64,000 nucleotides of DNA from Pseudomonadota bacterium (GTDB lineage: Bacteria > Pseudomonadota > Gammaproteobacteria > Burkholderiales > JABEVD01), in NCBI GenBank assembly GCA_021848825.1, contig JAJZTQ010000010.1, positions 1 through 64,000 of the forward strand, in the 5' to 3' direction. The notes under the pieces are model-generated. The model worked only from the letters and a program-made list of their open reading frames with translations. It did no database searches and was not told where the DNA came from. Positions 17,637 through 28,836 of the stretch are shown here, piece by piece (the first letter of the stretch is position 1; every line of letters starts with the position of its first letter). The position numbers and the translations under genes were made by a program.

Positions 17637-18804
17637 TAAATTCGGCATCCTCACGCTCAATTCGATCTCGTCGCTAGGACTGGAGCGATTCCCCTCCTCC
17701 CGCTACGATGTGGGCTCGAAGGTTTCCTCGCCCGATGCGATCCTGCTCCGCTCGTTCAAGATGCACGACATGGCGATCCCCGAATCGGTGATTGCGATCG
17801 GACGCGCCGGGGCAGGCACGAACAACATCCCTGTCAAGAACATGACCGAAAAAGGGATCCCCGTATTCAACACGCCGGGGGCGAACGCCAATGCCGTGAA
17901 GGAGCTCGTTCTCGCCGCGATGCTGATGGGCGCGAGGAATTTGATTCCTGCTATTCAATTTGCCGGGAACCTGAAGGGCGAAGACATCTCGAAACAGGTC
18001 GAGGAAGGAAAGAAAGCCTACGCAGGATTCGAGCTTCCGGGACATACCCTAGGCATCATCGGGCTGGGCGCGATAGGCAGGCTGGTCGCGGATTCCGCGA
18101 TCAGGCTGGGCATGAAAGTCACGGGATATGACCCCGAGATCACGGTCGATGCGGCATGGAGCCTTCCCTCCCAGGTCGTCAGGGCGCACAGCGTTGAAGC
18201 CCTGCTGAAGGCGAGCGACTTCGTCAGCCTGCATGTTCCGCTCGTCGATTCGACCCGGAACCTGATAGACGAGAAGCGCATCGCATCGATGAAGAAAGGA
18301 TCCATCCTGCTCAATTTCGCGAGGGAAGGAATAGTCGACGAAGATGCGGTGATCGATGCACTGGAATCGAAAAAGATCAAATGCTACATCTGCGACTTCC
18401 CGAGCTCTAAGCTGATGGGGAAAGAAGGCGTCGTCGCGCTTCCCCACCTCGGCGCATCCACCAGGGAAGCGGAAGACAACTGCGCCGTGATGGTTTCGGA
18501 CCAGGTGATGGATTATCTTGAAAACGGCAACATCCTGAATTCAGTGAATTTCCCGAACATGGAAATGCCGAGGGAGTCAAGATACCGGGTCGCCATCGTC
18601 AATGCGAATGTGCCCAACATGCTCGGCCAGATATCGACGGCATTCGCGGAAGGCGGCATCAATATCCACAACATGGCCAACAAGTCGAGAGGCGAAATCG
18701 CCTATACCCTGGCCGACATCGATTCACCCGCCCCTTCTTCGGTGATAGAAAAAATCGCATCCATTCCGGGCGTGGTGAGAGTCAGGGACCTGACAGCGAA
18801 ATGA
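17629..18804 (+). CDS. serA: D-3-phosphoglycerate dehydrogenase
   Basis: 391 aa, first step of serine synthesis. NAD-binding motif LGIIGLGAIGRLVADSAIRL, catalytic region LLNFAREGIVDEDAV with the His in LPHLGASTREAEDN, and a C-terminal ACT domain (YRVAIVNANVPNMLGQIS). It is inserted between serC and pheA, giving adjacent serine genes with overlapping ends. Confidence 0.93.
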   Translation: MPDKFGILTLNSISSLGLERFPSSRYDVGSKVSSPDAILLRSFKMHDMAIPESVIAIGRAGAGTNNIPVKNMTEKGIPVFNTPGANANAVKELVLAAMLMGARNLIPAIQFAGNLKGEDISKQVEEGKKAYAGFELPGHTLGIIGLGAIGRLVADSAIRLGMKVTGYDPEITVDAAWSLPSQVVRAHSVEALLKASDFVSLHVPLVDSTRNLIDEKRIASMKKGSILLNFAREGIVDEDAVIDALESKKIKCYICDFPSSKLMGKEGVVALPHLGASTREAEDNCAVMVSDQVMDYLENGNILNSVNFPNMEMPRESRYRVAIVNANVPNMLGQISTAFAEGGINIHNMANKSRGEIAYTLADIDSPAPSSVIEKIASIPGVVRVRDLTAK

Positions 18805-19856
18805 ATGAACTCAAGAAACTCAGGGAATCGATAGACGCAATCGACCTCGAGATTCTCTCCCTGATCAGCAGGCGCGCAGCCTGTGCGAGCCAGATCGGCC
18901 ATCTCAAGAACGGCCCGATATACAGGCCGGAGCGCGAGGCGCAGGTCCTGACGCGGCTCATGGAAAAAAACCCGGGACCGCTTTCCAGCGAGTCCATATC
19001 CCGCCTTTTCGTCGAGATCATTTCCGCATGCAGGGCGCTGGAAGACGGCATGAAAATTGCGTATCTCGGCCCCGAAGGGACATTTTCCCAGCAGGCCGTG
19101 ATCAAGCATTTCGGCCATGCCGCAAAAGCCATCGCCTATCCTTCGATAGACGACATATTCAGGGCTGCGGAATCGGGCAATGTCGACCATGCCGTCGTGC
19201 CTGTCGAGAACACGACCGGCGGAACGATTCCAAGGACGCTCGATCTCCTTCTGAAATCGCCCTTGAAGATATGCGGGGAGATCAACCTCAGGATCCATCA
19301 GAACCTGCTCGGGCGGGACATTTCGAAAATCGAGAAGGTCTATTCCCATTCGCAGTCTCTCCTTCAATGCCATGAATGGCTCAACCAGAACCTCCCGGGC
19401 GTTCCCCGAATGGAAGTATCGAGCAATGCCGAAGCGGCGAGGCTCGCCTCGGAAGACGAGAAGGCAGGCGCGATAGCCGGGGAAGTCGCTGCCGAACGCT
19501 ACGGACTCCCGGTACTTGCTGCAAACATCGAGGACGAGCCGAACAATACCACGAGATTCCTCGTGATAGGGAAGGAAGAGTCCCCCCCCTCCGGATGTGA
19601 CAAGACCTCCCTCGTCTTTTCGGCGAAGAACAGGCCCGGCGCCCTTCACGACCTGCTCTCGCCTTTCGCGAAATGCAACGTCAGCATGACGAAATTCGAG
19701 TCCCGCCCTGCCGGAACAGGCATATGGGAATACAATTTCTTCGCCGACATTGAAGGCCACAGAGATGAAAAGAACATCGCCAAGGCGCTCCACGAGCTCG
19801 AGGAAAAAGCAGCCTTTGTCAAGATATTCGGTTCCTATCCATCCGTAGTCCGCTGA
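18801..19856 (+). CDS. pheA: P-protein: chorismate mutase / prephenate dehydratase
   Basis: 351 aa bifunctional enzyme of phenylalanine synthesis. An N-terminal AroQ mutase (LRESIDAIDLEILSLISRRA) is followed by the dehydratase (IAYLGPEGTFSQQA, VPVENTTGG, NNTTRFLVIGKE) and a C-terminal ACT domain (NRPGALHDLLSPFAKCNVSM) for feedback by phenylalanine. ATGA overlap with serA. Confidence 0.96.
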   Translation: MNELKKLRESIDAIDLEILSLISRRAACASQIGHLKNGPIYRPEREAQVLTRLMEKNPGPLSSESISRLFVEIISACRALEDGMKIAYLGPEGTFSQQAVIKHFGHAAKAIAYPSIDDIFRAAESGNVDHAVVPVENTTGGTIPRTLDLLLKSPLKICGEINLRIHQNLLGRDISKIEKVYSHSQSLLQCHEWLNQNLPGVPRMEVSSNAEAARLASEDEKAGAIAGEVAAERYGLPVLAANIEDEPNNTTRFLVIGKEESPPSGCDKTSLVFSAKNRPGALHDLLSPFAKCNVSMTKFESRPAGTGIWEYNFFADIEGHRDEKNIAKALHELEEKAAFVKIFGSYPSVVR

Positions 19857-19861
19857 AAAAA

Positions 19862-20968
19862 ATGAGCATCGACATCTGCGAAATCACGCCAGCCCATATC
19901 CGCGCGATTTTTCCCTATGCGCCCGGGAAACCGATCTCCGAGCTCGAACGGGAGCTGGGGCTGACGAACATCGTGAAGCTCGCCTCGAACGAGAATCCTT
20001 TGGGGCCCAGCCCGAAAGCGCTGGAAGCGGCTGAAAAGGCGCTTCTCGATATTTCACGCTACCCTGACGGGAACGGCTTCGAGCTCAAGGCCGCGATAGC
20101 GGAGCGCTACGGGGTATCGATGGACAGCATCGTGCTCGGCAATGGCTCGAACGATCTCCTGGAGCTCGCGGCAAGGGCATTCCTCGCGCCGGGACTTTCA
20201 GCCGTTTTCTCTCAGCATGCCTTCGCAGTCTATTCGCTCGCGGTCCAGTCAGCTGGGGCAAAGGGAATCGAGGCGCCTGCGAAAGACTGGGGGCACGACC
20301 TGGAGATGATGTTCTCGATGCTGGAGGCAGACACCAGGATGGTGTTCATCGCCAACCCGAACAACCCCACGGGCACGCTTCTCGGCAAGGAAGAATTGCT
20401 GAGTTTCCTGAAATCGATCCCGCCTTCGATACTCATCGTGCTGGATGAGGCCTATAATGAGTATTTGCCTTCCGGATTCGATTCGGGAAGCGTTTCATGG
20501 CTTGCCGATTTTCCGAACCTGATCGTCACGCGGACCTTCTCGAAGGCATACGGGCTCGCGGGATTGCGGACCGGTTTCGCCCTGGCGAACCCTGCCGTTG
20601 CCGACATGATGAACAGGGTGAGGCAGCCCTTCAATGTCAACAGCGTGGCGCAGGCTGCTGCGGTGGCTGCCCTTTCCGACATTTCATTCCTGGAAAGAAG
20701 CAGAGCGCTCAATTTTGCAGGGATGGAGCAGGTCAGGAAGGGGCTAGAAAACCTGGAACTCGAATACATTCCCTCCTACGGGAATTTTTTGAGCTTCCAT
20801 GTTGGACATGCCCAGGGAATCTACCAGAAGCTTCTGAAGCTCGGCGTCATCGTCAGGCCCATTGCAGGATATGCCATGCCGGAGCACCTCAGGGTCAGCA
20901 TAGGCCTGGAATCTGAAAACGAAAAATTTTTGAAAGCCCTCGAACAGGCTGTCGGAGAAAAAACATGA
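19862..20968 (+). CDS. hisC: Histidinol-phosphate aminotransferase
   Basis: 368 aa class I/II PLP aminotransferase. It begins MSIDICEITPAHIRAIFPYA; VKLASNENPLGPSP, FIANPNNPTGT and the Schiff-base Lys in TRTFSKAYGLAGLR are clear. In this aromatic context it may act on both histidinol phosphate and aromatic keto acids (family knowledge). It overlaps aroF by 4 bp. Confidence 0.93.
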   Translation: MSIDICEITPAHIRAIFPYAPGKPISELERELGLTNIVKLASNENPLGPSPKALEAAEKALLDISRYPDGNGFELKAAIAERYGVSMDSIVLGNGSNDLLELAARAFLAPGLSAVFSQHAFAVYSLAVQSAGAKGIEAPAKDWGHDLEMMFSMLEADTRMVFIANPNNPTGTLLGKEELLSFLKSIPPSILIVLDEAYNEYLPSGFDSGSVSWLADFPNLIVTRTFSKAYGLAGLRTGFALANPAVADMMNRVRQPFNVNSVAQAAAVAALSDISFLERSRALNFAGMEQVRKGLENLELEYIPSYGNFLSFHVGHAQGIYQKLLKLGVIVRPIAGYAMPEHLRVSIGLESENEKFLKALEQAVGEKT

Positions 20969-21981
20969 TCATCATTATGGACCGTGGCGTCACGGAGGAG
21001 CAAATCGGAAACGTCGTTTCCCGAATCAGGGATTCCGGACTCGACGCCAATGTATCGAGGGGCACTGAGCGCACCGTGATCGGCGCCATCGGGGACGAAC
21101 GGAAGCTGGACCCGGAGATGTTCAATTCCCTGTCCGGCGTCGAATATGCGATGCATATCGTCAAGCAGTACAAGATCGTGTCCCGGGAATCCCATGCCGC
21201 CGATACCGTCATAGACATCAGCGGGGTCCCGCTTGGCGGAAAGCAGATCCAGGTCATCGCAGGCCCCTGCTCGGTCGAAACCCAGGAACAGATGGATGTC
21301 GCAGCGAAACATGTTCTTGACGCAGGATGCAGGCTGATGAGGGGCGGCGCATTCAAGCCCAGGACCAGCCCCTATGCCTTCCAGGGAAAGGGAGTGGAAG
21401 GCCTGGACATGTTCGAGAAGGCGGCTGGGCGGCACGGCCTGCCCATCGTCACGGAACTGATGGATGTCCGGATGCTCGATACCTTCCTCGAGCGCGGCGT
21501 CGACGTCATCCAGATCGGCACGAGGAACATGCAGAACTTCGATCTGCTGAAGGAAGTCGGGAAGGTCAGCACCCCTGTCATCCTGAAGCGCGGCATGTCG
21601 GCGACAGTATCGGAATGGCTGATGTCGGCCGAATACATCGCGGCAGGCGGAAACCACAACATCATCTTCTGCGAGCGGGGCGTCAGAACGTTCGAAAACG
21701 CGTACAGGAACATGCTCGACGTGACGGCCATCCCGGTATTGAAGAAGGAGACCCATCTTCCCGTGATCATCGACCCATCTCATGCCGGCGGAAAGGCCTG
21801 GATGGTCCCCGCGCTTTCCAGGGCTGCGATTGCAGCCGGTGCAGACGGCCTCCTCGTCGAGATGCATCCCAATCCCTGCGAAGCATGGTGCGATGCGGAC
21901 CAGGCATTGAATCCGCAGGAATTGAAGGATCTGATGGGGGTTCTCGGGCAGATCGCGCAAGCGCTGGGCCGGGAAATCTGA
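20965..21981 (+). CDS. aroF: 3-deoxy-7-phosphoheptulonate synthase (type Ib, with N-terminal regulatory domain)
   Basis: 338 aa DAHP synthase, first step of the shikimate pathway. An N-terminal ferredoxin-like domain (~70 aa, MIIIMDRGVTEEQIGNVVSR) precedes the catalytic barrel with VIAGPCSVETQEQ, GGAFKPRTSPYAFQG and VIIDPSHAGGKAW. This is the Thermotoga/Bacillus-type architecture rather than the E. coli AroFGH type. Its 5' end overlaps hisC, so it belongs to the operon. Confidence 0.92.
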   Translation: MIIIMDRGVTEEQIGNVVSRIRDSGLDANVSRGTERTVIGAIGDERKLDPEMFNSLSGVEYAMHIVKQYKIVSRESHAADTVIDISGVPLGGKQIQVIAGPCSVETQEQMDVAAKHVLDAGCRLMRGGAFKPRTSPYAFQGKGVEGLDMFEKAAGRHGLPIVTELMDVRMLDTFLERGVDVIQIGTRNMQNFDLLKEVGKVSTPVILKRGMSATVSEWLMSAEYIAAGGNHNIIFCERGVRTFENAYRNMLDVTAIPVLKKETHLPVIIDPSHAGGKAWMVPALSRAAIAAGADGLLVEMHPNPCEAWCDADQALNPQELKDLMGVLGQIAQALGREI

Positions 21982-21982
21982 A

Positions 21983-22417
21983 ATGGAAGAGGGTTTCTCG
22001 ATCGAACTTGAAGAGGTCAGGAACTACCTTTTCGATGTCGATTTCGGAAACTCGAAACTCGTTGTCGACGAACCCCCTCCCCTGGGCGAAGGAAAGGGGC
22101 CTAACGCTTCAAAACTCCTTGCCGCTGCAGTTGCAAACTGCCTCTCCGCAAGCCTCCTTTTCTGTCTGAGAAAATTCAGGAACGAAGTCGAAGGCATGAA
22201 GACCACTGCAAGAACGACTTCGACAAGAAACGAGAAGGGGCGCCTCAGGATAGGCAGCATCGAGGTCACGATCAGGCTCGCGGCGAATTACGACCATCTC
22301 GATCGATGCCTCCTGCAGTTCGAGGATTTCTGCGTGGTGACGGCAAGCGTCCGCCAGGGCATCCCGGTGAAAGTTCAGGTGCTCGGCCCGCAAGGCAATC
22401 TCCTCCATGAAAGCTGA
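21983..22417 (+). CDS. OsmC family protein (144 aa)
   Basis: OsmC/Ohr-like fold: GPNASKLLAAAVANCLSASLLF with the conserved Cys, and a second Cys in FEDFCVVTASVRQGIPV. Members are thiol peroxidases or related. It sits 1 bp after aroF and 3 bp before tyrA, so it is transcribed with aromatic biosynthesis. What it does there is unknown. Confidence 0.85.
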   Translation: MEEGFSIELEEVRNYLFDVDFGNSKLVVDEPPPLGEGKGPNASKLLAAAVANCLSASLLFCLRKFRNEVEGMKTTARTTSTRNEKGRLRIGSIEVTIRLAANYDHLDRCLLQFEDFCVVTASVRQGIPVKVQVLGPQGNLLHES

Positions 22418-22420
22418 TTC

Positions 22421-23269
22421 GTGAAGGTCGCCATCTTCGGCGTAGGCCTGATAGGCGGCTCTTTTTCGCTCGCGCTGAAGAAGGCAGGCCTGGCAGACGA
22501 AGTGATCGGATTCGGTCGCAGCAGTCAGACGCTGGACGAGGCTAAAAAACTTTCCATCATCGACAGGACCGGCGCGATGGAAGACCTGAATGATGCGGAC
22601 CTCGTGCTGATCGCCACCCCTGTCGGCCAGATGCGGGCTGTCATGAAGGGCATTTCTCCTTTCATCGGAAAGCACACCCTGGTCACGGACGGGGGGAGCA
22701 CGAAATGCGACGTGGTCGAGTTCGCGAGAGCGGAATTCGGAGAAAAACTTACCCAGTTTATTCCCGCCCATCCCATAGCAGGAGCGGAGAACAGCGGTCC
22801 GGCTGCCGCAAAAGCGGACCTCTATGTCGGAAAGAAAGTGGTGCTGACCCCGCTTCACGAGAATTCTCCCGAGCTCGTCGAGAAAGCGAAGAAAGTCTGG
22901 GAAGCCTGCGGGGCGAATGTCACCACCATGAAGCCCGAAGAGCATGACGGCGTTTTCGCGACAGTCAGCCATCTCCCCCATCTCCTTTCTTTCGCGCTCG
23001 TGCATGATATTTCGGTCAGGGAAAACAGGGAACTCCTGCTTTCATTCGCAGCTTCCGGATTCAGGGATTTCACCAGGATTGCGGGAAGCTCCCCCGAGAT
23101 GTGGCGGGACATCTGCCTCTCGAACAGGGATGCATTGCTGGTTGAACTCGACCGCTACATGAAGGAGCTCGATGTCATCAGAGCTGCGCTTCAAGAGAAG
23201 GATGCCGAAAAGCTCAAGGAAATCTTCTCGGAAGCGCGCAATATCAGGAACGGCTGGGAACCGAAATAG
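22421..23269 (+). CDS. tyrA: Prephenate dehydrogenase
   Basis: 282 aa. Starts with GTG at 22421. NAD(P)-binding motif [31 protein letters not shown], and the catalytic region [14 protein letters not shown]. Makes 4-hydroxyphenylpyruvate for tyrosine. Immediately downstream lies the aroA-cmk fusion, an order shared by many proteobacteria. Confidence 0.95.
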   Translation: MKVAIFGVGLIGGSFSLALKKAGLADEVIGFGRSSQTLDEAKKLSIIDRTGAMEDLNDADLVLIATPVGQMRAVMKGISPFIGKHTLVTDGGSTKCDVVEFARAEFGEKLTQFIPAHPIAGAENSGPAAAKADLYVGKKVVLTPLHENSPELVEKAKKVWEACGANVTTMKPEEHDGVFATVSHLPHLLSFALVHDISVRENRELLLSFAASGFRDFTRIAGSSPEMWRDICLSNRDALLVELDRYMKELDVIRAALQEKDAEKLKEIFSEARNIRNGWEPK

Positions 23270-23336
23270 CTCGATTGCCGGGCCTGAATCGCCCGAAAAA
23301 CGCCTACATGCTGCCACGCAAGTTCCTATCACCGTG

Positions 23337-23342
23337 TATAAT
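23337..23342 (+). promoter_or_regulatory. TATAAT -10 element just upstream of aroA-cmk
   Basis: A perfect TATAAT ends 7 bp before the ATG at 23350. If used, the transcript would start at or next to the start codon (leaderless). No clear -35 is visible, and no Shine-Dalgarno precedes the ATG. Confidence 0.35.
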
Positions 23343-23349
23343 TTCGCGG

Positions 23350-25308
23350 ATGAAAAAAGAATATATCGACCTTCCCCCCATGCTCGCTGCGCGCGGCGAA
23401 ATCATCCTCCCCGGATCCAAAAGCATCTCGAACAGGGTCCTGCTTCTCGCAGCCCTTTCCGAAGGAAAAACGGAAATACGCGATCTCCTGCATTCCGACG
23501 ACACGGAAAGGATGCTGGATGCATTGAAAATTCTTGGCGTCGAAATAGAATCCGTTGGGGACAACGCCTATCTCGTGAAAGGCTGCGGCGGCGATTTTCC
23601 CGTAAAGGAAGCGAAGCTTTTTCTGGGCAACGCAGGAACGGCATTCAGGCCCTTGACCGCGGCGCTCGCCTTCATGAATGGCCATTACGAATTGTCCGGG
23701 GTTCCCAGGATGCACGAGCGCCCGATAGGGGATCTCGTGGATGCGTTGAGGCAGGGAGGCGCCAGGATTTCCTATCTCGGGGAAGAAGGCTACCCGCCGC
23801 TGGAAATCAGTCCGGCTGAAATTTCAGGAAGGAATGAAATCTCGGTCAGGGGAAACGTCTCCAGCCAGTTCCTGACAGGCCTGCTGATGGCCCTCCCCCT
23901 CCTCAAGAAAAAGATCGAGCTGAAAGTGGAAGGCGAACTGATATCCAAGCCCTACATCGAAATCACGCTCGAAATCATGAAGCGATTCGGCGTCGATATC
24001 GAAAGACGGGGCTGGGAAAGCTTTTTCATCGGGGACGACTGCAGATACGAGAGTCCCGGGCTCATGCATGTCGAAGGGGATGCCTCATCGGCTTCCTACT
24101 TCCTCGCTGCAGGCGCGATAGGAAAAGGGCCTGTCCGGGTGTACGGGGTCGGAAAGGATAGCATCCAGGGAGACGTGAAGTTTTCCGAAGCGCTTCGTAT
24201 GATGGGCGCGAAAATTTCGATGGGCGAGAACTGGATGGAGGCGAGCTCGACGGGTTTTCTGGAAGCCATAGACATCGACTGCAATGCCATCCCTGACGCG
24301 GCAATGACCTTGGCGGTTGCCGCCCTTTTCGCGAAGGGAAAGACGATTCTCAGGAACATCGCGAGCTGGAAGGTCAAGGAAACGGACAGGATAGCCGCAA
24401 TGGCGAAGGAGCTGCGGAAATTCGGCGCAATCGTCGAGGAAGGGGATGACTTCATCGCCATCACGCCCCCCTCCTCCCACTTTGCCCTTCACGATTCGAT
24501 CGACACCTACGACGACCACAGGATGGCGATGTGCTTTTCCCTCTCGGCATTCGGCACCCATGTCAGGATCAACGATCCTGAATGCGTGGCGAAAACCTTC
24601 CCTGACTATTTCGAAAGATTCTCGAAAATAGCGTTCCCCGTCCCCGTCATTTCGATAGACGGCCCTTCCGCTTCGGGAAAGGGAACGGTTGCGAGCCTGG
24701 TCGCGAAGCATCTCGGCTTCCATTACCTCGACAGCGGCGCGCTCTACAGGATCACGGCGCTCGCTGCGATTCAGGCGGGCCTTTCCCTGGAAGACGAAAA
24801 GGCGGCCTCCATGCTCGCGCAAGGGCTTGATATCAGATTCGAAAACGGCGAAATCAGGCTGAATGGCGAAATCGTCACCGAAGCGATCAGGAGTGAAGTC
24901 TGCTCGAACGGCGCGTCGAAAGTGGCGGCATTGCCTGCCGTGAGGGCTGCGCTTCTGGAACTGCAGAGACAGTTCAGGAAGACGCCGGGGCTGGTTGCCG
25001 ACGGCAGGGACATGGGTTCCACCGTCTTCCCCGATTCGATATTGAAGGTATTCCTGACCGCAAGCGCCGAAGAACGCGCAAAAAGAAGGTATAAACAGTT
25101 GATTGAAAAAGGGGTGAGTGTTAATATGGATACCCTCTTGCAGGATATCATCTCTCGCGACCAGCGCGACAGCGGTCGAAGCGTGGCCCCCCTGCAGAAA
25201 AACCCGGATGCGGAACTGCTCGACACCACCGGAATGGGCATCATGGATGCCGTATCACAGGTGGAGGAATGGTATTCCGCGAAGATTGATCAACCAACCC
25301 CCGTCTGA
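23350..25308 (+). CDS. aroA-cmk: EPSP synthase - cytidylate kinase fusion
   Basis: 652 aa. Residues 1-430 are 3-phosphoshikimate 1-carboxyvinyltransferase ([50 protein letters not shown]). From [20 protein letters not shown] on is cytidylate kinase with its P-loop and [14 protein letters not shown]. The genes are separate neighbours in most bacteria; the fusion couples aromatic synthesis to CMP phosphorylation only by expression. I chose [12 protein letters not shown] at 23350; a longer frame starts at 23275. Confidence 0.93.
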   Translation: MKKEYIDLPPMLAARGEIILPGSKSISNRVLLLAALSEGKTEIRDLLHSDDTERMLDALKILGVEIESVGDNAYLVKGCGGDFPVKEAKLFLGNAGTAFRPLTAALAFMNGHYELSGVPRMHERPIGDLVDALRQGGARISYLGEEGYPPLEISPAEISGRNEISVRGNVSSQFLTGLLMALPLLKKKIELKVEGELISKPYIEITLEIMKRFGVDIERRGWESFFIGDDCRYESPGLMHVEGDASSASYFLAAGAIGKGPVRVYGVGKDSIQGDVKFSEALRMMGAKISMGENWMEASSTGFLEAIDIDCNAIPDAAMTLAVAALFAKGKTILRNIASWKVKETDRIAAMAKELRKFGAIVEEGDDFIAITPPSSHFALHDSIDTYDDHRMAMCFSLSAFGTHVRINDPECVAKTFPDYFERFSKIAFPVPVISIDGPSASGKGTVASLVAKHLGFHYLDSGALYRITALAAIQAGLSLEDEKAASMLAQGLDIRFENGEIRLNGEIVTEAIRSEVCSNGASKVAALPAVRAALLELQRQFRKTPGLVADGRDMGSTVFPDSILKVFLTASAEERAKRRYKQLIEKGVSVNMDTLLQDIISRDQRDSGRSVAPLQKNPDAELLDTTGMGIMDAVSQVEEWYSAKIDQPTPV

Positions 25309-25331
25309 CGGGATATTTTAGGTATTTTAAG

Positions 25332-27050
25332 ATGGCTTCTGTCTCCCCTGTTTCCGAAACCCAAGAAAGTTTTGCCTCCCTTTTCGAAGAAAGCCTAGGC
25401 CGCATGGAAATGCGCGCAGGCGAAGTGATCACGGCTGAAGTGGTGCGCGTCGATTACAACGTCGTCGTCGTCAACGCCGGACTGAAGTCCGAGAGCTTCA
25501 TCCCCGTCGAAGAATTCAAGAACGAGAAGGGCGAAATCGAAGTCAAGCCCGGCGACTTCGTCACCGTCGCGATCGAATCGCTGGAAGACGGATACGGCGA
25601 AACCCGCCTTTCCCGCGACAAGGCCAAGCGCCTTGCAGCCTGGCAGGAACTCGAGGATGCGCTGGAGAAAGGAACCGTCGTATCAGGTCTCGTCACGGGC
25701 AAGGTCAAGGGCGGACTCACCGTCATGATCAACGGCATACGCGCATTCCTTCCGGGTTCCCTGGTCGACACCCGCCCCATCAAGGACACCTCTCCTTATG
25801 AAAACAAGGAGCTTGAATTCAAGGTCATCAAGCTCGACAGGAAGCGCAACAACATCGTCGTCTCCCGCCGCGCAGTGATGGAAGCCTCTCTCGGCGCAGA
25901 CCGTCAGGCCCTGCTCGAATCGCTCCAGGAAGGCGCGATGGTCAAGGGCATCGTCAAGAACATCACCGATTACGGCGCATTCGTCGATCTCGGCGGCATC
26001 GACGGCCTGCTTCACATCACCGATCTCGCATGGCGCAGGGTCAAGCATCCTTCGGAAGTGCTGGCAGTGGGCGACGAAGTCGAAGCCAAGATCCTCAAGT
26101 TCGACAAGGAAAAGAACAGGGTCTCCCTGGGACTCAAGCAGCTCGGAGACGATCCGTGGGTCGGCCTCTCCCGCCGCTACCCCACCGGGACAAGGCTTTT
26201 CGGCAAGGTCAGCAACCTCACCGACTACGGTGCATTCGTCGAGATCGAGCCAGGCATAGAAGGTCTCGTCCATGTCTCTGAAATGGACTGGACGAACAAG
26301 AACGTCCATCCCTCCAAGGTGGTCCAGCTCGGCGACGAAGTCGAAGTGATGATCCTGGAAATCGACGAGGATCGCCGCAGGATTTCGCTGGGCATGAAGC
26401 AGTGCATGCCCAATCCCTGGGAAGAGTTCGAAATGAATCACCAGAAGGGCGACAGGGTTCGCGGCCAGATCAAGTCGATCACCGACTTCGGCGTCTTCAT
26501 CGGCCTTGCCGGCGGAATAGACGGCCTCGTCCATCTTTCCGACCTCTCCTGGACCTTGGCCGGCGAAGAAGCGGTACGAAATTACAAGAAGGGTGACGAG
26601 CTCGAAGCCATCGTGCTCTCCATCGACACCGAAAGGGAAAGGATCTCGCTGGGCGTGAAGCAGGCGGAAGGAGATCCCTTCAATGCCTTCGTCGCTGCCA
26701 ACGACAAGAACAGCGTCGTCAGCGGCACCGTCAAGGCAATCGATGCCAAGGGTGCAGTGATCGATCTGGGCAACGACATCACGGGCTATCTGCGCGCATC
26801 TGAAGTGGCGCGGGACAGGGTCGACGACATCAGGAACCATCTGAAGGAAGGCGACAATGTCGAAGCCGTGATCCTCAACATCGACAGGAAGAACCGCACC
26901 ATCAACCTGTCCATCAAGGCAAAGGAACAGATCGAGGAATCCGCAGCGATGCAGAAGATCTCGACCGAAAATGCAGGAAATGCGGGGACGACCAGCCTTG
27001 GCGCACTGCTCAAAGCCAAGCTGGAAGTGAAGAAGAACGAACAACAATAA
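25332..27050 (+). CDS. rpsA: 30S ribosomal protein S1
   Basis: 572 aa with six S1 OB-fold repeats (for example [20 protein letters not shown]-like segments at several points). It binds mRNA and helps load it on the 30S subunit. The position after cmk and before ihfB is highly conserved in proteobacteria. Confidence 0.98.
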   Translation: MASVSPVSETQESFASLFEESLGRMEMRAGEVITAEVVRVDYNVVVVNAGLKSESFIPVEEFKNEKGEIEVKPGDFVTVAIESLEDGYGETRLSRDKAKRLAAWQELEDALEKGTVVSGLVTGKVKGGLTVMINGIRAFLPGSLVDTRPIKDTSPYENKELEFKVIKLDRKRNNIVVSRRAVMEASLGADRQALLESLQEGAMVKGIVKNITDYGAFVDLGGIDGLLHITDLAWRRVKHPSEVLAVGDEVEAKILKFDKEKNRVSLGLKQLGDDPWVGLSRRYPTGTRLFGKVSNLTDYGAFVEIEPGIEGLVHVSEMDWTNKNVHPSKVVQLGDEVEVMILEIDEDRRRISLGMKQCMPNPWEEFEMNHQKGDRVRGQIKSITDFGVFIGLAGGIDGLVHLSDLSWTLAGEEAVRNYKKGDELEAIVLSIDTERERISLGVKQAEGDPFNAFVAANDKNSVVSGTVKAIDAKGAVIDLGNDITGYLRASEVARDRVDDIRNHLKEGDNVEAVILNIDRKNRTINLSIKAKEQIEESAAMQKISTENAGNAGTTSLGALLKAKLEVKKNEQQ

Positions 27051-27060
27051 GGGATTTGCC

Positions 27061-27345
27061 ATGACGAAATCCGATCTCATCAACAGACTCGCCGAAAAGC
27101 ACCCGCAGCTCGTGCTGAAGGACGCAGAAATGGCCGTCAAGATGGTGCTCGACGTGATGGCCTCGGGGCTCGCCTCGGGGCAGCGAATAGAGATAAGGGG
27201 CTTCGGCAGCTTCAGCCTGAATCACAGGCCTGCCAGGATGGGAAGAAACCCGAAATCGGGCGACAAAGTCATGGTTCCCGAAAAATACGTTCCCCATTTC
27301 AAGGCGGGAAAAGAACTGAGAGAGCGAGTCGACGGCAAGAAATAG
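27061..27345 (+). CDS. ihfB: Integration host factor subunit beta
   Basis: 94 aa DNA-bending protein of the HU/IHF family: [35 protein letters not shown], and [15 protein letters not shown] with the intercalating Pro. Follows rpsA by 10 bp. Confidence 0.96.
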   Translation: MTKSDLINRLAEKHPQLVLKDAEMAVKMVLDVMASGLASGQRIEIRGFGSFSLNHRPARMGRNPKSGDKVMVPEKYVPHFKAGKELRERVDGKK

Positions 27346-27419
27346 CCAATCAATTCTCGCAATGGGTTAAAATGGGCGGCATGTCGAAAGATGATGCCGC
27401 TTCTTTTTTCGGACCTGCC

Positions 27420-27668
27420 ATGCGCTATGTTCTCTGGATATTAAGATTGACGCTTTTCCTGCTCCTTTTCGGCTTCGCGCTGAAGAACAACGAGCAGACC
27501 GCGCTGCGCTACTATCTCGGATACCAGTGGCAGGCGCCGCTTTCCCTGATCCTGCTGATATTCTTCACGCTCGGCGTGGGAACAGGCCTGATGGCCAGCC
27601 TCGCCACGATTTTCAGGCAGCGCAGGGAAATCTCCCAGCTCAGGAAGAAGGGAATGGACAAGGGCTAG
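27420..27668 (+). CDS. lapA: LPS assembly protein LapA domain protein
   Basis: About 82 aa from MRYVLWILRLTLFLLLFGFA with two transmembrane helices (second: PLSLILLIFFTLGVGTGLMA) and a basic cytosolic tail. Partner of LapB in controlling LpxC turnover. Upstream in-frame ATGs at 27372 and 27381 exist; I prefer 27420 because family members start at this motif. Confidence 0.85.
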   Translation: MRYVLWILRLTLFLLLFGFALKNNEQTALRYYLGYQWQAPLSLILLIFFTLGVGTGLMASLATIFRQRREISQLRKKGMDKG

Positions 27669-27669
27669 C

Positions 27670-28836
27670 ATGGAAATCCAGTCATGGTGGCTCCTCGCCC
27701 TCCCCTTTTTTTTCGGACTGGGATGGATCGCTGCGAGAATAGACATCAAGCATCTCCTCTCGGAATCGAGAGCGCTTCCCAGATCCTATTTCAAGGGGCT
27801 CAATTTCCTGATGAACGAGCAGCCCGACAAGGCCATCGAGGCCTTCGTCGACGTCATCAAGGTCGAGCCGCAGACCATAGAATTGCACTTCGCGCTGGGC
27901 AGCCTTTTCAGGAGAAGAGGGGAAATCACGCGTGCGATCAGAATGCATCAGTCTCTTCTCGAGCGGGACGACCTGGATGAATCGCAGAAGCGCTACACGC
28001 TCTTCGAAATCGCCCAGGATTACCTGAAGGCGGGCCTCCTGGACCGGGCGGAGGAATCCTTCGTCAAGCTCGAAGGAACGGAGTATGCGGAAGCTTCATT
28101 GCGATTCCTGCTTGAAATCTACGAACAGGAAAAGGACTGGCTGAAGGCGGTCGAGACGGCAAGGCAGCTTGCGAAGGTGACAGGACAGTCCTATCAGAAG
28201 GAAATCGCCCATTTCTATTGCGAACTCGCCTCGCACGAAATGATGAATTCGAAGACGAGCGATGCAAAAGTCCATCTCGAGGATGCGCTGAGCGTGCACA
28301 GGCGATGCGTCAGGTCTAACGTATTGCTGGGAGACCTTGAGGCGAATCTGGGCAATCACGATGAGGCAATAGCGGCCTGGAAACGAATAGAATCCCAAAG
28401 CCCCGATCATCTCTCGCTTGTGTCAAGCAAGATGCTCGATGCCTACGAAAAACTGGGCAGGTTCGAGGAAGGACTCACCTTGATCAAGGGCTATCTTTCG
28501 ACCTATCCCTCGGTCGAGCTGCTAAATGTCGTTTTCGATGCGGAACTGAAAGCGAACGGCGTCGAGTCCGCCTACCACATGGTGAGGGATGAACTGAGAA
28601 AGCACCCTTCCCTGCTCGGGCTCGACAGGCTGCTGGAAGCCCAGCTGATGGAAGCGCCACTGGAGAGAAGGAAGGATCTCGAACTCATCAAGAATCTCGT
28701 CCATCAGCATGCCCAGAATCTTTCCCAGTATCGCTGCGAAAATTGCGGGTTCAATGCGAGACAATTCTACTGGCACTGCCCTGCCTGCGGGGGATGGGAA
28801 ACCTTCCCGCCAAGACAATCCGAAGAAAGAAAATGA
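27670..28836 (+). CDS. lapB: LPS assembly protein LapB (YciM)
   Basis: 388 aa. N-terminal membrane anchor ([20 protein letters not shown]), then TPR repeats ([20 protein letters not shown] and others), and a C-terminal rubredoxin-like metal site with [10 protein letters not shown] and HCPACGGW. It regulates LPS synthesis through FtsH/LpxC. Starts 1 bp after lapA and its stop overlaps pyrF. Confidence 0.95.
   Translation: MEIQSWWLLALPFFFGLGWIAARIDIKHLLSESRALPRSYFKGLNFLMNEQPDKAIEAFVDVIKVEPQTIELHFALGSLFRRRGEITRAIRMHQSLLERDDLDESQKRYTLFEIAQDYLKAGLLDRAEESFVKLEGTEYAEASLRFLLEIYEQEKDWLKAVETARQLAKVTGQSYQKEIAHFYCELASHEMMNSKTSDAKVHLEDALSVHRRCVRSNVLLGDLEANLGNHDEAIAAWKRIESQSPDHLSLVSSKMLDAYEKLGRFEEGLTLIKGYLSTYPSVELLNVVFDAELKANGVESAYHMVRDELRKHPSLLGLDRLLEAQLMEAPLERRKDLELIKNLVHQHAQNLSQYRCENCGFNARQFYWHCPACGGWETFPPRQSEERK

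Noticed and set aside
27372-27419. Upstream starts for lapA
   Set aside because: ATGs at 27372 and 27381 are in frame, but the added residues do not fit the family, which begins at the first membrane helix.
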